The notes beneath the pieces were generated by a model. The model had not been told where the DNA came from and did no database searches. It saw only the letters and a program-made list of their open reading frames with translations. Both the position numbers and the translations under genes were made by a program. 64,000 nucleotides of DNA from the NCBI GenBank assembly GCA_028532815.1, contig JAQQAS010000059.1, positions 1-64,000 of the forward strand. Direction: 5' to 3'. Below, one piece after another: positions 1-7,342 of this stretch. Position 1 is the stretch's first letter. Every line of letters begins with the position of its first letter. This stretch comes from Pleomorphochaeta sp. (GTDB taxonomy: Bacteria > Spirochaetota > Spirochaetia > Sphaerochaetales > Sphaerochaetaceae).

Positions 1-76
1 GAACTTGTGCAGATTTTGCGAAGATTGAAGTTGATACGATTGTAACTAGTGCTAAGATTGTTAATAATTTTTTCAT
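1..76 (-). CDS. Exported protein, N-terminal fragment (runs off the left edge)
   Basis: Reading the minus strand from an ATG at 76 gives a classic signal peptide: MKKLL, a hydrophobic stretch, then SIFA followed by KSAQV, so cleavage probably falls after Ala-20. Only 25 codons lie inside the window and the function cannot be told. An AAAGGAAAA ribosome binding site sits about 10 bases upstream, and a consensus promoter lies at 143-171. The neighbour on the same strand is a decayed P13-like outer-membrane protein gene, so an envelope protein, perhaps a paralogue, is plausible, but that is inference. Confidence 0.75.
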   Translation of the reverse strand, partial: MKKLLTILALVTIVSTSIFAKSAQV

Positions 77-142
77 AATTTAAATTTTCCTTTAATAATA
101 AATAGTTTTTTTGTTTGTCTTAATTTCCTTTAAGATGTTTAA

Positions 143-171
143 ACTATAAGGTATCATGTAACTTATGTCAA
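143..171 (-). promoter_or_regulatory. Strong sigma-70-type promoter for the exported protein
   Basis: On the minus strand there is TTGACA (171-166), a 17-base spacer and TATAGT (148-143), predicting a start near 136 and a leader of about 60 bases. The -35 box and first part of the spacer, TTGACATAAGTTAC, are identical over 14 bases to the promoter of the putative small RNA at 42925. Confidence 0.75.
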
Positions 172-265
172 CACATTTAATAAAAAAAATATAATAAATT
201 TGTATATTTTTAATATTTGCTTACAATATAAAGAATTAGCTATAATAAAAACTTACACAAAAAAT

Positions 266-286
266 GTAACTTATGCGATAAGTAAC
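266..286. promoter_or_regulatory. Palindrome GTAACTTAT-GCG-ATAAGTAAC, candidate operator
   Basis: A 21-base inverted repeat has 9-base arms and one mismatch. The arm ATAAGTTAC is the same sequence that follows the -35 box in the promoters at 143-171 and 42925-42953. It lies about 95 bases upstream of the first of these. A shared regulator is inferred, not shown. Confidence 0.4.
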
Positions 287-320
287 GGAAAGCAATTAAA
301 ATGTAGTTTAAAAAGTGTAT

Positions 321-347
321 AAAAACACCTTAGATTTGTTCTAAGGT
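321..347 (-). terminator. Rho-independent terminator after the P13-like pseudogene
   Basis: A perfect 8-base stem (327-334 with 340-347, ACCTTAGA/TCTAAGGT) has a 5-base loop and is followed on the minus strand by a G and five T. Confidence 0.65.
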
Positions 348-371
348 ATTTGAAATAAAAATAAATATAAA

Positions 372-972
372 TTAACTAAGACAAAATTTAGTGGCTATTG
401 TGATTTCTTTTTCTACAGGTTCTATAGATGCTTCTAAATTTAATTTGTTTTTCATCATTAAGTTGTATGAACTTCCATATATTATTGTATCCAAGAATTC
501 TATAGAATGAATTCAAATTTCAACTAATGCTGTGTACATTAAAACTTGTGGTGTTAACGGATCCGGACTTGAGGAAGAAACACCGGCCCAAAATGAATCA
601 TTTAAAAAAGCAAATATAGCTATAGTTAAGCCACTAACTATAACTGTTGTATCAATAGCTGCATATATTGAGCTTGTAAGAATTTTACCTTGGTCTTTGG
701 TACCTGTTCCAAACCCTAAAACTAAGTTTTTTATAGCTGGCCAAAGAATAGGTAATTTATTATCATTATAAAACTGATCTAAATCTGTTGTATCATCTAA
801 TCCAGCAATTTTTAATTTCATTTCTTTTCTTGAAGGGATTGTATTAGTTTCAATTTCCTTTTGTGTGTGCCTAATATCTTCGTAAAGATTTAAAGTTGCC
901 TCTAATACAGAAGATTAAATAGAATTTATACCAATGAATATGGCTAGAAATAATATAATGGCTTTTTTTCAT
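372..972 (-). pseudogene. Decayed P13-family outer-membrane channel gene
   Basis: The minus strand from an ATG at 972 (AGGAG site just upstream) encodes a signal peptide (KAIILFLAIFIGINS), but only if one A is removed from the seven-A run after the ATG. The frame then has an in-frame TAA at 915-917 and a TGA at 513-515, and ends at TAA 372-374. Read through, it gives about 200 residues containing NLVLGFGTGTKDQGKILTSS, a hydrophobic segment (TVIVSGLTIAIFAFL), then ALVEI and, past the TGA, IHSIEFL...GSSYNLMMKNKLNL. This order resembles Borrelia P13 as I remember it (NLFLGFGIGSFAQG; TEII; NSYNRKLKNSLNV). P13 is a small channel-forming outer-membrane protein of spirochaetes. Three lesions argue for a pseudogene; sequencing error or slippage at the A run remains possible. 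A terminator at 321-347 follows. Confidence 0.65.
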
Positions 973-1095
973 TAGTTAACTCCTAATAATTAAGTTTACT
1001 ACTTGTTATGATAATGTAAAGAGCTTAATGATTTATTAATTGAGATATAAATATGTGTTTTTTGTGTCGTTGATTTGATTTGTTTTGTATTATTT

Positions 1096-1123
1096 TTGCT
1101 TTTGTATTATAATTTGTTATAAT
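1096..1123 (+). promoter_or_regulatory. Promoter of the two-component operon
   Basis: TTGCTT (1096-1101), a 16-base spacer and a perfect TATAAT (1118-1123), about 30 bases before the response regulator start. The ribosome binding site AAGGG lies at about 1137-1141. Confidence 0.5.
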
Positions 1124-1152
1124 AAAAATATATTTCAAGGGTCAGAATAAAA

Positions 1153-1869
1153 ATGGATAATGATAATAAAGCATTAATTTATGTAATAGAAGATCATCAA
1201 GTTATAGCAAGTGGTGTAAAACAATATTTAGAATTTAGTAATTTTGAGTGTGAAGTGTTTTATAATCTTAAAAGTGCATACATAGCTTTTGAAGAAAAAT
1301 TACCTGATTTACTTTTACAAGACGTAATGTTGCCAGATGGCGATGGATTTACTTTTGTTAGAGATTTAAGAAAAAAATATACTTTCCCTGTAATCTTTAT
1401 GACAGCAAGGGCAGAAGAATCTGATAGAATTTTAGGCTTTGAAATAGGAGCTGACGACTATATAACAAAACCTTTTTCTCCTAAAGAATTAGTATTAAGA
1501 GTACAAGCGGTATTGAGAAGGACTAATCAAATTGGAGAGTCTTTACAAGGAACTAGTAATTATTATAAAGATGGTGCTCGTTTGTTTATTGATAGAAACG
1601 CACATATCCTTAGAATTAATGACGAAGAAATTATTCTAACCGCTGCTGAGTGGAGAGTTTTATTATGTTTAGTTGATAATGCTCATTTACTTGTAGCAAG
1701 ATCTAAGATATTAGCAGAATGTTTTAATTATTCTAGTGAATCTTATGAAAGGATTGTTGATACACACATAAAAAATATTAGAGCAAAACTTTCAAAAGGT
1801 AATTGGATAGAAACTGTTAGAGGTTATGGATATAGATTTGTAGGTATGGATACAGATGAATACCTTTAA
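1153..1869 (+). CDS. OmpR/PhoB-type response regulator
   Basis: This 238-residue protein is a phosphorylation-controlled transcription factor. The N-terminal receiver domain (about 5-118) has the acidic pair E13-D14, the phosphoacceptor D57 in LLLQDVMLPDGDGF, T84 and K106 in YITKPFSP, all expected for an active receiver. The C-terminal winged-helix domain (about 150-235) ends in IETVRGYGYRF, the family hallmark. The partner histidine kinase starts 14 bases downstream and is presumably co-transcribed. The target genes and signal cannot be told from the sequence; no phosphate, potassium or envelope-stress gene is directly attached. Confidence 0.92.
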   Translation: MDNDNKALIYVIEDHQVIASGVKQYLEFSNFECEVFYNLKSAYIAFEEKLPDLLLQDVMLPDGDGFTFVRDLRKKYTFPVIFMTARAEESDRILGFEIGADDYITKPFSPKELVLRVQAVLRRTNQIGESLQGTSNYYKDGARLFIDRNAHILRINDEEIILTAAEWRVLLCLVDNAHLLVARSKILAECFNYSSESYERIVDTHIKNIRAKLSKGNWIETVRGYGYRFVGMDTDEYL

Positions 1870-1883
1870 TTGGATAACTTAGA

Positions 1884-3368
1884 ATGAAAAAACTTTTTGG
1901 AAGACTCTTTGTATCGATTCTTAGCGTAGCTTTATTAGTGCTATTTTTCGTTATATTCTTTATAACTATATTTTATATCAGATCATCAAGGCAGTGGGCG
2001 AATAGTTCTTTTGATGAATTTTCCCATAGGTTTGCTGTTTGTCTTTCTGAGACTAATAAACCGATCGATCTTAGAAGTATTGTAGGTGTTTCTTTAAACT
2101 GTGCAGAAGAAGATAATAGAATTAGTGGTTTGCTATTTCGAAATGAAGAGGGTGAAGTTGTTTATTCTTTAGGGAAAACTCAAATGGGAGAAATGTTATC
2201 CCAAAGAGAGAGACCTATGATTATGGATATTCCTAACCCGGGTTTAGAAGTAGGTGTATTTGATGAGCATTCCTACCAGTTTGTTGTAACTAATAGTCCA
2301 GTTACTTTAGTTCAAACAATGAATATAAATAACCAACTCCTTGTAGATCTTATAAGAGTTTCTGATAATAATAGTGTTTTTGAGAAAAGAGAAATTGAGG
2401 TTCCAATGGGTGTTGAACCTTCCTCAATTACAGGCTCTATTATTATTATGGATGGAGATGAATTTTCCTATGCTATAGATGTTTTGGTATTTTCTCCAGC
2501 CACATATAAATATAGCAAAGATATATTTAGTGTAGGTTCTATTTGGATAATAAGTATAATATTAATTGCATTACAATTTTCATTAGTATTAAGTTACTAT
2601 TTTTCAAAGCAATTAGAAAATTATGCTAAAGGCCTTAGAAAAGCTTTATTCCAACTATCTAAAGGTGAAGAAAATGTTGAGTTACCTAAATATAAAGTTG
2701 AAGAGTATGAAGAAATTAATGAAGCTGTAAAGCTTTTGGATCAGGATTTATCCCAAAATAGACAAAACCGTAAAGCTTGGTTAAGAAATATTACTCATGA
2801 TTTAAATACTCCTGTAACTTCAATGCAAATATTATTAGATGGGATTGAAGATAAAATATTCCCACTTAATAATGATACTATTTCTATGTTAAAAAAAGAA
2901 CATTCTGATTTATCAGCTAGGATTCAAAGAGTAGTCTTATATGCCTCCCTTCAAAGTCCAGATAAACAAATTACAATATCACATTGTAGTACAAAAGAGA
3001 TAATATCGGCTATTGAAAAACGTAAACTAGATTTTTCTAGAGTAAAATTTGTTGAACTAGATGATGAAGTAATTGCTGATTATACCCTTATAGTAATGGC
3101 AATTATAAGTTTAATTGAAAATGCAATTGAATATGGAGAAAAAGATGTTATTGTTGAAATCTCCAAAAATAAAGTCACAGTGATAAATAAAGGAAATTTA
3201 GAAATTGATGATGCTATTTTTGAACCTTGGGAAAGAGGTGATAAGAGTAGAAGTAAAGGTGGAAATGGGTTAGGGCTACCAATCGCTTATGAAATTATGA
3301 GATTACATAATGGAACAATAACAATAAATCAACAAGATGAAAATGTTGTTGCCAAACTCAAATGGTAG
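1884..3368 (+). CDS. Membrane sensor histidine kinase, partner of the response regulator
   Basis: This 494-residue protein has two membrane helices (about 7-31 and 215-240) around a roughly 180-residue extracytoplasmic sensor domain, then a linker, a dimerisation domain and an ATPase domain. The phosphorylated histidine is H305 in RNITHDLNTPVTS, a variant of HELRTP. The N box is LIENAIEYGEKD (N413) and the glycine-rich loop is GGNGLGL (459-465). The first glycine box reads INKG, not DxGxG, a variation also known in some active kinases. The start has no clear ribosome binding site and is probably translated by coupling to the regulator, whose stop is 14 bases upstream. It converges with the yfcE-like gene only 9 bases away. 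Confidence 0.9.
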   Translation: MKKLFGRLFVSILSVALLVLFFVIFFITIFYIRSSRQWANSSFDEFSHRFAVCLSETNKPIDLRSIVGVSLNCAEEDNRISGLLFRNEEGEVVYSLGKTQMGEMLSQRERPMIMDIPNPGLEVGVFDEHSYQFVVTNSPVTLVQTMNINNQLLVDLIRVSDNNSVFEKREIEVPMGVEPSSITGSIIIMDGDEFSYAIDVLVFSPATYKYSKDIFSVGSIWIISIILIALQFSLVLSYYFSKQLENYAKGLRKALFQLSKGEENVELPKYKVEEYEEINEAVKLLDQDLSQNRQNRKAWLRNITHDLNTPVTSMQILLDGIEDKIFPLNNDTISMLKKEHSDLSARIQRVVLYASLQSPDKQITISHCSTKEIISAIEKRKLDFSRVKFVELDDEVIADYTLIVMAIISLIENAIEYGEKDVIVEISKNKVTVINKGNLEIDDAIFEPWERGDKSRSKGGNGLGLPIAYEIMRLHNGTITINQQDENVVAKLKW

Positions 3369-3377
3369 CCACAGATC

Positions 3378-3911
3378 TTATATAGTTTTTTCTAAAATTA
3401 TATTATTATTGAAATCAAAGATTGTAAAAGTATTGTTTTCATATACCATATAACTATTTTGAAAGCCACCTTTGGCTAGGGAAACAGAACCTGGGTTCAA
3501 ATGGTGGACATCATTTTCTAATTTCTCATATAGAGGAAGGTGAGTGTGGCCAGTTAATAAAATGTTGTTTTTATTTAAAGATGGAAATTTATGATGTCCA
3601 TGTGTTAAATAAAAAAGTTTATCGTCAAAATAAACTGTGCTACTATTACTAGATACATCAAAGTCTAAAACCATCTGATCAACTTCAGCATCACAGTTAC
3701 CTTTAACAGCAATTATTTCATTTGAAATAGAATTTAACAAATTAATTAATTTCTTAGGATTATAATCTTTTGGTAAATCATTTCTTGGGCCATGATATAA
3801 AATATCACCTAATATTAATAGTTTTGAGAAACTACCATTTTTATAAATATCAATAAGTTTACTTCCATAGTAATAACTACCATGAATATCTGATGCAATA
3901 AGTATTTTCAT
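3378..3911 (-). CDS. YfcE/MJ0936-type metallophosphoesterase
   Basis: This 177-residue protein is a small calcineurin-fold phosphodiesterase. The metal-binding motifs appear in order: SDIHGSY (D8, H10), LGDILYHG, KGNCDAE, LTHGHH and LTGHTHLPL. Relatives hydrolyse phosphodiesters in vitro and their natural substrates are poorly known. A promoter (TTGCAT at 3949-3944, 17-base spacer, TATACA at 3926-3921) places transcription about 2-3 bases before the ATG, and there is no ribosome binding site, so the mRNA may be leaderless. It is divergent from the tRNA-Val gene; the two -35 regions are about 20 bases apart. Confidence 0.88.
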   Translation of the reverse strand: MKILIASDIHGSYYYGSKLIDIYKNGSFSKLLILGDILYHGPRNDLPKDYNPKKLINLLNSISNEIIAVKGNCDAEVDQMVLDFDVSSNSSTVYFDDKLFYLTHGHHKFPSLNKNNILLTGHTHLPLYEKLENDVHHLNPGSVSLAKGGFQNSYMVYENNTFTIFDFNNNIILEKTI

Positions 3912-3920
3912 AATGATTAT

Positions 3921-3949
3921 TGTATATCAATAATACCTTTTTAATGCAA
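3921..3949 (-). promoter_or_regulatory. Promoter of the yfcE-like gene, divergent from tRNA-Val
   Basis: TTGCAT (3949-3944), 17 bases, TATACA (3926-3921). The ATG is only 9 bases beyond the -10 box. TGCAAG (3945-3950) and CTTGCA (3966-3971) form an inverted pair that spans both divergent -35 boxes. Confidence 0.5.
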
Positions 3950-3966
3950 GTAAATTAAAATTTCTC

Positions 3967-3995
3967 TTGCACTTTATTTGACTTTATGATATAAA
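3967..3995 (+). promoter_or_regulatory. Promoter of tRNA-Val
   Basis: TTGCAC (3967-3972), 17 bases, TATAAA (3990-3995). The start is expected near 4002, followed by a small leader hairpin (GTTCT 4003-4007 with AGAAC 4013-4017) before the mature tRNA 5-prime end. Confidence 0.6.
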
Positions 3996-4025
3996 AACAA
4001 ACGTTCTTTAAGAGAACATAAAAAT

Positions 4026-4097
4026 GGGGCCGTAACTCAGTGGGAGAGTATCACGTTGACATCGTGGGAGTCGTTGGTTCAAATCCAATCGGCCCCA
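4026..4097 (+). tRNA. tRNA-Val (anticodon GAC)
   Basis: A complete cloverleaf can be drawn: acceptor GGGGCCG (4026-4032) with CGGCCCC (4090-4096), D arm ACTC/GAGT, anticodon arm TCACG-TTGACAT-CGTGG with anticodon GAC at 4058-4060, T arm GTTGG-TTCAAAT-CCAAT, and discriminator A at 4097. The 3-prime CCA is not encoded. It has its own promoter and a T-rich tail (TTTTTTA) soon after. Confidence 0.95.
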
Positions 4098-4273
4098 ATT
4101 TTTTATTTATCAACTTTATATATTTTTAAACTAAATTTTCTTTTAAATATCAAAATTTCATTATAAAATATCTTTTATTTTATAAAAAACACAAAAAAAT
4201 ATTTATATATTCTTCACAAGATTTGAAAACTCCTTTATCTTAATATAAGTTGTATATATAGGAGGACAATATT

Positions 4274-5491
4274 TTGGAAAAGATCAAAATGACTACACCC
4301 TTAGTTGAATTAGATGGGGATGAAATGACAAGGATCCTTTGGCAAATGATTAAAGATGATTTAATCTTACCATTTGTTGATTTAAAAGCTGAATACTATG
4401 ATTTAGGTTTAGTTCACAGAGAAGAGACTAAAGATGCGGTCACTTATGAAGCAGCTCATGCAATTGCTAAATATGGCGTTGGAGTTAAATGTGCTACAAT
4501 CACTCCAAACGAACTTAGAATGAGTGAGTACAATTTAAGTGAAAAATATAAAAGTCCTAATGGTACTCTTAGAGCAATATTAGATGGTACAGTATTTAGA
4601 ACTCCTATTTGTATTGATTCTATTAAACCCGTAGTTAAGAATTGGAAAAAGCCAATAACAATAGCTCGTCATGCTTATGGTGATGTATATAAAGCTACTG
4701 AGTATAGAGTTGGGGAAGAAGGAAAAGCTGAATTAGTATTTACTGATAAAAATGGTAATGAAAAATTTAGAGAAACAATCTATGATTTTGAATGTCCTGG
4801 TGTAATACAAGGTATGTATAATAAAGACTCATCAATAAAGAGTTTTGCAAGAGCTTGTTTTGAATACGCTTTAGATGCAAAAGAAGATTTATGGTTCTCA
4901 AGCAAAGATACTATTAGTAAAAGCTATGACCAACATTTTAGAGACGTTTTTGAAGAAATTTTTGAAAAAGAATATAAAGACGCTTTTGAAAAAGCGGGTA
5001 TTACTTACTTCTATACATTAATTGATGATGCAATTGCTAGAGTTGTTAGAAGTGAAGGTGGATTTGTTTGGGCATGTAAGAACTATGATGGTGATGTTAT
5101 GAGTGATATGATATCAACAGCATTTGGTTCACTAGCTATGATGACAAGTGTATTAGTATCTCCTGATGGTAAATATGAATATGAAGCAGCACACGGAACA
5201 GTAACTCGTCACTATTATAAATATTTAGAAGGGGAAGAAACCTCAACAAATCCAATGGCTACAATATTTGCATGGTCAGGAGCTTTTAAGAAGCGTGGTG
5301 AGTTAGATAATAATCAAGAATTAGTTAATTATGCTACATCATTAGAACAAGCTTGTTTTGACACCTTAAACAGTGGAGTCATGACAAAAGATCTTGTTCA
5401 TTTAGCTGAAGGAATTGAAACAAAACAAGTAAATTCAAAAGACTTCATTAAAGAAATCAAAAAAAACTTAGAAGCTATACTAAGTAAATAA
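4274..5491 (+). CDS. icd: NADP-dependent isocitrate dehydrogenase (eukaryote-like class)
   Basis: This 405-residue enzyme oxidatively decarboxylates isocitrate to 2-oxoglutarate with NADP in the cytoplasm. It belongs to the class that includes animal IDH1/IDH2, not the E. coli type. Visible motifs are SPNGTLRAILDGTVFR (substrate serine and asparagine), ARHAYGD (the arginine matching human R132), LIDDAIARV, WACKNYDGDVMSD (metal-binding aspartates) and AAHGTVTRHY with ETSTNPMATIFAW. A TTG start is chosen because GGAGGA (4261-4266) sits 7 bases before it; the ATG five codons later would be too far from that site. It is monocistronic with a strong terminator behind it. It supplies 2-oxoglutarate for glutamate and thus for the proline genes further on. 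Confidence 0.95.
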   Translation: MEKIKMTTPLVELDGDEMTRILWQMIKDDLILPFVDLKAEYYDLGLVHREETKDAVTYEAAHAIAKYGVGVKCATITPNELRMSEYNLSEKYKSPNGTLRAILDGTVFRTPICIDSIKPVVKNWKKPITIARHAYGDVYKATEYRVGEEGKAELVFTDKNGNEKFRETIYDFECPGVIQGMYNKDSSIKSFARACFEYALDAKEDLWFSSKDTISKSYDQHFRDVFEEIFEKEYKDAFEKAGITYFYTLIDDAIARVVRSEGGFVWACKNYDGDVMSDMISTAFGSLAMMTSVLVSPDGKYEYEAAHGTVTRHYYKYLEGEETSTNPMATIFAWSGAFKKRGELDNNQELVNYATSLEQACFDTLNSGVMTKDLVHLAEGIETKQVNSKDFIKEIKKNLEAILSK

Positions 5492-5514
5492 TATAAAAAT
5501 ATTGATTAATAATA

Positions 5515-5556
5515 CTTGGATGAAAGATTTAAAAGTTTTTCATCCAAGATTTTTTT
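5515..5556 (+). terminator. Terminator after icd
   Basis: An 11-base stem CTTGGATGAAA (5515-5525) with TTTCATCCAAG (5538-5548) is followed by ATTTTTTT. It touches the 3-prime end of the converging radical SAM gene. Confidence 0.85.
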
Positions 5557-7198
5557 ATACACATTCAATAATGTCAATATTTTCAGGATCTCCAATTATA
5601 TAGTAATCTTTTGGCTGTTTAAAAGCTTCATTTAGATTAACGAATACATTTATTGAAATATCTTCTAATTGACTTAGTTGATTTGGCTCATACCAAAGAG
5701 AAAGAATAGGTGATTGTGCAACATCTAAGTAATAAGATAGTCCTTGGTTAAGTTCAATATATGATAGAATAGCTTTTGACAAAGAAATAACATTTTTTTC
5801 TTCTATCATTTTTCTAATAAAATCATCTTGTAATTCAAATATATCAACATCATCCACAAAATTACTTTCATAATTAGAATCAAGAAATTCATTGAATTCA
5901 ATAAACAAAGAAGAAGGGGGCATATTAAAAGCATCACAGAGGACTTTCATAAACATAACAGCTCCTCCCTTAGTATAGAAATAATCACAACCTCTTTTAA
6001 TTTTTAAAGCTTGATTAATATCGTCTTTTGAATAATAAGGACTTTCAATAAAATTATATGGAGATTTATGGTCAAAGTTTATTTTATATTTATCTGTTTC
6101 TTCATATATTTTAGTTCCAGGCAGTAGTGATAATATAAAAATATCAATATTACTAGGTTTGCAAAAAACAGTAAAATCTAAACTTTCTTTAAATAAAGAA
6201 ACACTATCGTTAGGAAGTCCAATAATTAAATCCAAGCCATATACTAAATTTCTTTTTTCTAAAAGGGTAATCTTTTCTTTGAATAAGTCTCTATTAAAAG
6301 TTCTATTGACAGTTTTTAAAACAGAAGAGTGAATACTTTGAAGCCCAATTTGTAAAGAACAAAATATTTCTCCAAAAGCATCAGCAATATCTTCATCTAT
6401 TAATTCAGCTCTAATTTCAAAAGTAAAATGGATAAAGGGAGCCTTATCCCTAATTAAATGTAAGATTTTTAAAGTACGAGTCTTATCAATATTGAAAGTG
6501 GGATCTAGAACAAAAACATCACTAACACCTTTTTCAATAATATAATCTAATTCTTTTTCTATTCTTTCAAAAGGATAGTTTCTAACACTCCTAAGACCTT
6601 TTGATTCAAAACAGAATCCACATCTAAAAGGACAACCTCTTGTCATTTCCCAAAGAATAGAACAATCATCGTAAAGAAAAGGATCACTGACGTGTGTTAA
6701 TATAGGGGAAGATAAAGTGGATAAGTCAATATTTTCTGGATAAGATAAAATAGGATTTTCTTTTGAAATTACTCCTTTTAGTATTAAAGGTTCATTGTTT
6801 ATAAGTTTCTTAATAGCTTCAACCGTTGCAACTTCTCCTTCACCTGCAACTAAAAACCTATAGGTATCTAAATCAAAACTGTTTGAGTTCGCACTAACTT
6901 CGCTACCACCGGCATAAATTAAAATATTTTTATTTTCTTCTTTTAAAGCTGTAATAAATAAATCTACCCATTCTCTATTCCATAAGTATATAGAAAGACC
7001 TACAAGATTGCACTCTGATTTTGCAATTTCTTTCGCTACTACTTGGGGATCATTTTCTAAGTCAAACAATAAAGTTTTAACTCTTGTTTTTTTAGATAAT
7101 TCCTTGTCACTTTTTATAGAGCTTTCAATACATAGAGCTCCTAAAGGATATGATAAATTCGATTTTTCAATCGCTATTGATATTAAAGTTATATTCAC
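5555..7198 (-). CDS. B12-binding-domain radical SAM protein (DUF4080 type)
   Basis: This 547-residue protein begins with a cobalamin-binding-like Rossmann domain (about 1-135, opening MNITLISIAIEKS and including YAGGSEVS and AGEGE). It is followed by a radical SAM barrel with the CxxxCxxC iron-sulfur motif CPFRCGFC (C189, C193, C196), and then a long C-terminal region (about 370-547) of the DUF4080 kind. Such proteins are widespread in anaerobes and their reactions are unknown. No DxHxxG cobalamin ligand motif is obvious in the first domain, so cobalamin binding is uncertain. It lies divergently beside a YgiQ-type radical SAM gene, 144 bases away. Confidence 0.85.
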   Translation of the reverse strand: MNITLISIAIEKSNLSYPLGALCIESSIKSDKELSKKTRVKTLLFDLENDPQVVAKEIAKSECNLVGLSIYLWNREWVDLFITALKEENKNILIYAGGSEVSANSNSFDLDTYRFLVAGEGEVATVEAIKKLINNEPLILKGVISKENPILSYPENIDLSTLSSPILTHVSDPFLYDDCSILWEMTRGCPFRCGFCFESKGLRSVRNYPFERIEKELDYIIEKGVSDVFVLDPTFNIDKTRTLKILHLIRDKAPFIHFTFEIRAELIDEDIADAFGEIFCSLQIGLQSIHSSVLKTVNRTFNRDLFKEKITLLEKRNLVYGLDLIIGLPNDSVSLFKESLDFTVFCKPSNIDIFILSLLPGTKIYEETDKYKINFDHKSPYNFIESPYYSKDDINQALKIKRGCDYFYTKGGAVMFMKVLCDAFNMPPSSLFIEFNEFLDSNYESNFVDDVDIFELQDDFIRKMIEEKNVISLSKAILSYIELNQGLSYYLDVAQSPILSLWYEPNQLSQLEDISINVFVNLNEAFKQPKDYYIIGDPENIDIIECV

Positions 7199-7342
7199 AA
7201 CCGCTAGCTTATCAAAAATAAAAAAACATATAAAGATAAAATAACTATTTATTAGATATTAGATACAAAGTCGTTTATTGAAGAGGTTATTTTTGTTAAG
7301 CTAGGGATATAAAACTTATAATAAGTGAGATAATAAAAACAA

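Noticed and set aside
217-347. Possible plus-strand small RNA from TTGCTT-18-TATAAT to the hairpin at 327-347
   Set aside because: The hairpin has no T tract on the plus strand and serves the minus-strand pseudogene, so a plus-strand transcript is not supported.
513-515. TGA read as an amino acid in the P13-like gene
   Set aside because: TGA is a genuine stop elsewhere in the window (for example the TSCPD gene at 34188-34190), and the gene has two other lesions.
532-771. Plus-strand open frame of 79 codons
   Set aside because: It lies antisense to the P13-like pseudogene, whose signal peptide, ribosome binding site and terminator are on the other strand.
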